From Patiria pectinifera (taxonomy: Eukaryota > Echinodermata > Asteroidea > Valvatida > Asterinidae): a DNA stretch of 64,000 bases. Positions 59,801 to 64,000 of this stretch are shown one piece after another. Within the stretch, counting starts at the first letter, position 1. Each line of letters starts with the position of its first letter. Position numbers and translations under genes: made by a program. The stretch covers positions 8,494,001 to 8,558,000 of the forward strand of contig CM057136.1 of the NCBI GenBank assembly GCA_029964075.1. Direction: 5' to 3'. Below the pieces are notes generated by a model. That model saw nothing but the letters and a program-made list of their open reading frames with translations. It searched no databases and was not told the DNA's origin.

Positions 59801-62800
59801 TATATGGAGGTATCCTGAATCTACCAAAATACAGCAGTACTGCTAGGCTTTCTGAATCCATCAAAGTCCCCCGACTGCTCATTATGGAGGTATCCTGAAT
59901 CCACCAAAATCCTGCAGTACTGCTAGGCTTTCTGAATCCATCAAAATCCCCCGACTACATGTACTCAATATGGAGGTATCCTGAATCCATCAAAATCCTG
60001 CAGTACTGCAAGGCTTACTGTCCTGAATCCATCAAAATCCCCCAACTTTTTCAGTATGGAGGTATCCTGAATCCACCAAAATCCTGCAGTACTGCTAAGC
60101 TTTCTGCATCCATCAAAGTCTAACTGCTCAATATGGAGGTATCCTGAATCCATCAAAATCCTGCAGTACTGCTAGGCTTACCGTCCTGAATCCATCAAAA
60201 TCCCCTACCTGTTTCAATGTGGAGGTATCCTGAATCCACCAAAATCCTGCAGTACTACTAGGTTTACTGTCCTGAATCCATCTATCATCCCCCAACTTTC
60301 AGTATGGAGGTATCCTGAATTTGCCGAAACCCTCCAAAACAGGGATGTGGATTTTGATGGATTCAGGTACGTTAGGGTTAATGTATGTATTTTTTGGTTT
60401 TTGTGACAGCGCCTAATTTTAACAAGCTGGAATTGGAACAGCTGAAAGAAGAGTTGACCCACCACCAGGAAAAAAAAGAGCAGTTTGAGCAGCTGTCCGG
60501 CCAGCTCTATGGCGACCGTGAGTACACTATCGAACACCTCCTTATGGCCTTTACATAACGGAAAATTGAAATGAAAAGTTGCATATACACTTTACAAATA
60601 TATCATGGTTCGAGGGTGGATAGTATACATATTGACTGGCAATGAGGTCACTAGTGCACGTCCATATGCCCTGAGGGACTGTGACAGGACGAGGGAAATA
60701 CATGAAAGACCCTCTTTTGGTCACTCAGAGGTCCGAGGGGAATAGACGTGCACTAGTGACCGGATTATGCCAGTCCAAATGTGTTTTATAACTCGCCTCT
60801 GTCCAAAATATAAAATAAGAAAAGATTAGAAAAGGAAAAGGGTTTTTGTTACTAAACTGTTTTAATTCAACAACAATTCAACAATTAAAGGAACACTTTT
60901 CCTTTCCCTAGATTAAAGTTTTGAGTTTAAGTTTTTTCCGAGGGCACTGTTATCAGTAAAAAATGTTTGAGTATGGAGTACCGAAGTGTGACGTCATTTA
61001 GAACCAGGAAGTGTAGTGTAAACGAATGGAGTACGCGCTCGTGTTGGTTCCCGGTCTGAATCACCAACACTCGGGCTGAATCTCCAATCGCGCATGTTGG
61101 TTCTCGGGCTGAATCACGCGCTAGTGTCTTTTACACGCATTTTGTGCGCGTGACGTATTCACTTCGGCACTGCATAGGGCCCAATCAGGCACTCTACTCT
61201 GGAAATTACCACGCGCGATGTCTCAATGCACGTCTTGTTCACACTGACGCAAGTTTCAGACACTAGCCTATATTAGTGAATCACATGTGACCGTGTTTCA
61301 GCCAACCAGGATAAAGTGTTATAAATGGCATTTAGTGACCACATTGCCAGTCAATATGAAAATATGTCACCCTCTTGTGATTGCCTCTGCAGGAACCAGA
61401 GATGCGAATCGCGTCGAGACACATGCAGACAAGAAACGCATTGACCCAGACGAGCGCTCGGTCCTGGAGCTCGACCTGAAGATCCAACATCGCGAGCTGA
61501 CCAACGACTTCCAGCGTCTGTCCAACAAGATGCTCCCTGACGAGCACAAAGGGGAGTTCACGGAACCAAGGGTCATTAACCTCTGGAGGGAAGCCATGTT
61601 TGCCAATTTCACAGCCGAGGAGCTGGAATCTATACGCGTGAGTTTTCTTTTCCCCTGACTTGCCCAGACAGCGCTCGCGCGTGCCAATTTCTATATTGCA
61701 AGGAGAATTTTAGCGCAACGCGCACGTGGCTCGTACCATACAGGATGACCCCTAGTCTAGAGGCTAGACGTTGTTATTGTTTGTACACGATAGCCCGCCG
61801 CGCCGCCGCCATAACCGGCTGCCGCGCGAGGGCGCTTTCACGACCAACCGATATCGCCGAAGAACCCGTCGGAACAACGTCTAGAACACTTGCTAAAATC
61901 TCCCCTGAAAAATGGGGGAAATTAGTGCGCATACATGTGCGACTTCTGCCGGCAATTACGATTAATTTTCAGTCCTTCACATACTACGCACAAAAAAAGA
62001 GCTGACCAAATATCACAAAAGTCTTGCTGCAGCTTTTCACCTACTGGAAGAAATTTGAGAGTTTGCTTCGGAAGAACTACTATGAATTTTTAAAACTGCG
62101 CACTGCATATATTAGACCAAACAGGTACTCGCGCATTACACAGCCAATAGCGCTGTTCTGGCGGGTTCGTGGGCGATATCGGTTGGTCGTGATAGCGCCC
62201 TCGCGCGGCAACCGCTTATCGCGGCAGCGCGGGGCGGCTATCGCGTACAAACAATAACAACGTCTAGCCTCTAGACTAGATGACCCCCCAAAAAACAGCC
62301 TAAAACATTTGCCTCTAAAAAAAAAAATTTGCTATCCCTGAAAAACCTGAATCCTCCAATTTTAATATGATTTTGCACACCCCTCGGACTGTGTATACGG
62401 GGTGACCCAAAAAAATTGGCAACCCTAAAACATTTGCCTTGTAAAAAATAAGGGATTGGTGGATTTTTATGTTTTGGGTATCAGAATAAAGCTGGGGGAT
62501 TTTTCTATTATATACCATGTACATGTATACCATGTGTACAGAAGAAAAAAAAATCATGAAAATAGCACTGGGTTGCTGAGAAAATGCCAATTATGTAAAA
62601 GTAGTCATTTTTCATCTTGTACGAAAAAAAATACCACATATAAGTTATTTTCACTGTATACAGGTATACCTACATGTACATGTATTTGTGCATGTCCTAG
62701 TCCTTACAAACAACATGGCAAATGATATGACAAGAGTACAAATGAATTTGATGGAAATACCTTTTGTTTTCCACCTGAACAGGTATCTGATCCATTTTAG

Positions 62801-64000
62801 TCCTATTTTAAACCCTTTCCGCATCATTAATGTGTCACAATTCTAAAGAAATTGCACAAATGAAGGATTATTGCACAGTAGACTTACGGTAAAATGTTTC
62901 ACTGTTTGAAGTACTTGTGTACAGGATGAAAAATGACTACTTTTACTTAAAGGGGCACTAGGTCCTGAAATCCCCGAAAATTGTATGTTTTGGATTGTTT
63001 ACTTGGCCTATTTCAAACATCTGGTTAAAAGGAAACCAGCTTAATGTCTTACCGTTCCCAAGAAAAGACGAACAAAACTCGCTTGTTCACATCGGACATG
63101 ACGGAGTACGAATACATTTTTCGTGTCGTTCTCAGTGTACGATACACGTTGTGTGTCTCGGAACAGCGGTGACCAATCTTCAATGCAAAAAAAGTGGTTT
63201 CTTCAACGTCCGCAAAAGGCGAACACTTTACGAATGAAATCACAACTAGCATCCAAACAGCTTGAATTTGTTGGGGTCGCAAAAGTGGACCCCGAAATTC
63301 GTTCTTGCACGCATAATACAGGAATAACACAAAAACGCCCAGTTTTGAAAGGATAGTTGTGTGGATGTTTAAATCCTACTTTTAAATGTTATTTCCGATT
63401 AACATCATCTCGTTCAAAGCGCGTTTTGTAGCCCAATTGGGCTGTTCCAGGACCTAGTGTCCCTTTAATTGGCATTTTGTCAGCAACCCGACGTGCTATT
63501 TTCCTGTGTGTTTCAGTATGAAGGAAGCTCTTTCTGATACCCAAAACATAAAAACCCACCGATCCCCTTTTTTTTTTAAAGGCAAATGTTTTAGGATTGC
63601 AATTTTTTCGGTTCACCCTGTATATATACACCCAAAGGGGTGTTTCCCAAAACCTGAAGTAAATTGTTGAAAACAGTTAGAAATTTGTAATTTGTTGTTG
63701 ACTTTTTTTTTTATACTTTTTGACCGAAAGATATGTATTGGATCAAATATGCACTTCGCCTGTATTAATCAAGTTTGTTTGTAATGGGCTAGGGGTCTGG
63801 ACGAAGATAATGCCCCTTGCCTTCGGCTTGGGCCATTGTCCGCATCCAGGCCCCTAGCTGGTTTTAAAAATTCTTGTTTAAAACTGGCCAAGCACAAATT
63901 TATTCCCTTATTAAAATCATTTCTTCTTTTGCAGGCGGAGCTGAAACATTTCGAGGCCAAGATCATTAAATACGAGGATGTGCAGGTCCAGTCTCTGCAT
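50673..64000 (+). CDS. LRPAP1: LRP-associated protein (receptor-associated protein, RAP), partial at the 3' end
   Basis: Six exons, 50673-50837, 54705-54849, 59589-59729, 60410-60517, 61393-61637 and 63935-64000, join in frame (phases 0, 1, 1, 1, 0) to 290 residues before the window ends. A signal peptide (MNSCGVALVVLCACASLWS, cut near QAQ/S) starts the protein. Three helical repeats follow with the family's LW-K-A signature: QQVWEKANR (D1), LNKLWIKAQQ (D2) and PRVINLWREA (D3), then AELKHFEAKI. RAP is an ER chaperone that binds newly made LDL-receptor family proteins and keeps ligands off them on the way to the Golgi. The final ER retention signal (HNEL-like in vertebrates) must lie to the right of the window. 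The introns hold many transposons and minisatellites. ATG 50673 has A at -3. Confidence 0.95.
51424..53092. mobile_element. hAT-like non-autonomous element P with 8-base target duplication
   Basis: Ends TAGGCCTGTT and AACAGGCTTA, flanked by CTTCAAAC on both sides (51416-51423 and 53093-53100). The subterminal parts carry GGTACCCGGGTACCCG words. 1.67 kb with no transposase. The 8-base duplication fits the hAT superfamily, but the ends match its consensus only loosely. Confidence 0.75.
52465..52935. repeat. Tandem duplication, about 235 bases, inside element P
   Basis: CCATCTGCGGTGCATCA, AAGATCATTTCCTGG, CTTCTGGAGACGCATCA and GCAAGATGGAGTTTT recur in order in the second unit (from 52707) with about 85% similarity. 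Confidence 0.75.
54070..54240. repeat. CATTCTTAAGAATG palindrome array
   Basis: About six copies of ATTCTTAAGAATG or ATTCGTAAG, each self-complementary, separated by CGCGC/GCACATAC spacers. LRPAP1 intron 1. Confidence 0.85.
54705..54849 (+). CDS. LRPAP1: LRPAP1 exon 2
   Basis: The acceptor TTCTCTAG precedes ATG AAC TTG in phase 0. It encodes NLPPKKLEELSQTLQQHD and VLQLKKHQQDGGDPEGDTE, the helices completing domain 1, ending ACAG|GTGACT in phase 1. Confidence 0.93.
57200..57699. mobile_element. 500-base palindrome (foldback element R)
   Basis: The left arm 57200-57430 and right arm 57454-57699 are inverses at roughly 95% identity around a 23-base loop (57431-57453). The ends are TAAAGAGGTTGTGGAATGC and its inverse. 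The right arm has a small insertion near 57541. No clear target duplication. LRPAP1 intron 2. Confidence 0.92.
58499..58820 (+). pseudogene. CR1/L2-type LINE ORF2 C-terminal fragment
   Basis: The frame reads LHWLPIKQRLQYKLAMTTFK, then AITGQSPLYISELF, RSWGDRSLVVAAPRVWNTLP and SSSLQCFKSNLKTFLF. These are the usual closing residues of the reverse transcriptase ORF in CR1/L2/Jockey-like LINEs. The 5' part is missing, as in typical 5'-truncated insertions. LRPAP1 intron 2. Confidence 0.9.
58821..58952 (+). mobile_element. LINE 3' tail with (ATT)n end
   Basis: The short 3' UTR after the LINE stop codon ends with GCGGTATAAATGTG and then about eight ATT units (58925-58951), a usual tail for CR1/L2-like LINEs instead of poly(A). 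Confidence 0.8.
59589..59729 (+). CDS. LRPAP1: LRPAP1 exon 3
   Basis: The acceptor TTTCCTTCAG precedes AT ATC ATG in phase 1. It encodes DIMRTFGIIPYDGKEQ and FQDHKLNKLWIKAQQ, the start of domain 2, ending CAGT|GTAAGT in phase 1. Confidence 0.94.
59757..60345. repeat. Minisatellite, about 7 x 83 bases, in LRPAP1 intron 3
   Basis: The core TATGGAGGTATCCTGAATCC, CACCAAAATCCTGCAGTACT and GAATCCATCAAAATCCCCC recurs near 59801, 59884, 59969, 60056, 60133, 60220 and 60303. Inverse words follow the array (GATTTTGATGGATTCAGG at about 60350). Confidence 0.88.
60410..60517 (+). CDS. LRPAP1: LRPAP1 exon 4
   Basis: The acceptor TTTTTGTGACAG precedes CG CCT AAT in phase 1. It encodes PNFNKLELEQLKEELTHHQE and QLSGQLYGD, the domain 2 helices, ending GACC|GTGAGT in phase 1. 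Confidence 0.94.
60629..61311. repeat. Dispersed repeat N, copy 2 (carries the empty site)
   Basis: It follows 22254-22768 from ACTGGCAATGAGGTCA to TTTCAGCCAACC, with an extra segment at about 60970-61180 containing CGGGCTGAATC repeats. It has CCAGG (61306-61310) where the other copy has the MITE. LRPAP1 intron 4. Confidence 0.8.
61393..61637 (+). CDS. LRPAP1: LRPAP1 exon 5
   Basis: The acceptor GCCTCTGCAG precedes GA ACC AGA in phase 1. It encodes the long helix of domain 3 (SVLELDLKIQHRELTNDF) and then EPRVINLWREAMFANFTAEE, ending ATACGC|GTGAGT in phase 0. Confidence 0.95.
61753..62278. mobile_element. MITE family D with about 130-base TIRs and 9-base target duplication
   Basis: Ends TAGTCTAGAGGCTAGACG and CGTCTAGCCTCTAGACTA. 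The arms continue through the GCCCGCCGCGCCGCC region. Perfect duplication GATGACCCC at 61744-61752 and 62279-62287. 526 bases with no protein; LRPAP1 intron 5. Confidence 0.93.
62320..63625. repeat. Inverted blocks flanking the TTAA element
   Basis: ACCCAAAAAAATTGGCAACCC, AACATTTGCC and TTTTATGTTTTGGGTATCAG at 62403-62484 are inverted at 63535-63620. They form the arms of a larger foldback repeat in LRPAP1 intron 5. Confidence 0.7.
62951..63464. mobile_element. TTAA-flanked MITE, 514 bases (family I)
   Basis: The ends AGGGGCACTAGGTCCTG and CAGGACCTAGTGTCCCT lie between TTAA at 62947-62950 and 63465-63468. The right end resembles the 238-base duplicates at 25476 and 29086. A 93-codon minus frame inside is not supported as a gene. 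Confidence 0.85.
63935..64000 (+). CDS. LRPAP1: LRPAP1 exon 6 (cut by the window edge)
   Basis: The acceptor TTCTTCTTTTGCAG precedes GCG GAG CTG in phase 0. It encodes AELKHFEAKIIKYEDVQVQS and continues past position 64000. Confidence 0.93.

Overview
The window is nuclear DNA from an animal. Every gene I can recognise is split by GT-AG introns, the proteins are metazoan (FADD, receptor-associated protein, F5/8 type C domain), and most of the rest is transposon debris: short inverted-repeat elements, tRNA-like SINE pieces, a CR1/L2-like LINE tail and minisatellites. Frequent TACATGTA and AGGCCTA words, long G/C runs and many small foldback elements suggest a marine invertebrate deuterostome, most likely an echinoderm, with lancelet or hemichordate as alternatives. 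This placement is an inference from style and has not been tested by any search.

Layout. 1-7.5 kb is repeats, including a tandem pair of 1.65 kb elements each followed by a tRNA-like SINE head. At 7.57-7.76 kb (minus) a signal-peptide exon with a GTAAGT donor is probably the 5' exon of an unrecognised secreted protein. 8.27-12.40 kb is one 4.1 kb inverted-repeat element with arrays of ACGTC/GACGT motifs at both ends. 13.45-16.15 kb is another inverted-repeat element holding a RecQ-like helicase fragment. 16-25 kb is repeats and unassigned sequence. At 25.8-30.3 kb (minus) there is a complete four-exon gene for a secreted protein with a short coiled coil and one discoidin domain; it has a TATA box. 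31-41 kb is repeats, including a transposon interrupted by two copies of a second transposon. At 41.2-46.2 kb (minus) there is a FADD-like adaptor gene in three coding exons, including a 39-base microexon. 47-50.2 kb is inverted-repeat elements. From 50.67 kb to the right edge (plus) runs LRPAP1 (receptor-associated protein): six exons join in frame, and the last is cut by the window edge.

The genes do not look functionally linked. They are a death-receptor adaptor, an ER chaperone for LDL-receptor family proteins and a secreted lectin-like protein. The window is most unusual for its layered transposon insertions, several of which can be ordered because target-site duplications are visible (9, 8, 5 and 4 bases in different families). 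One insertion even has a matching empty site elsewhere in the window.
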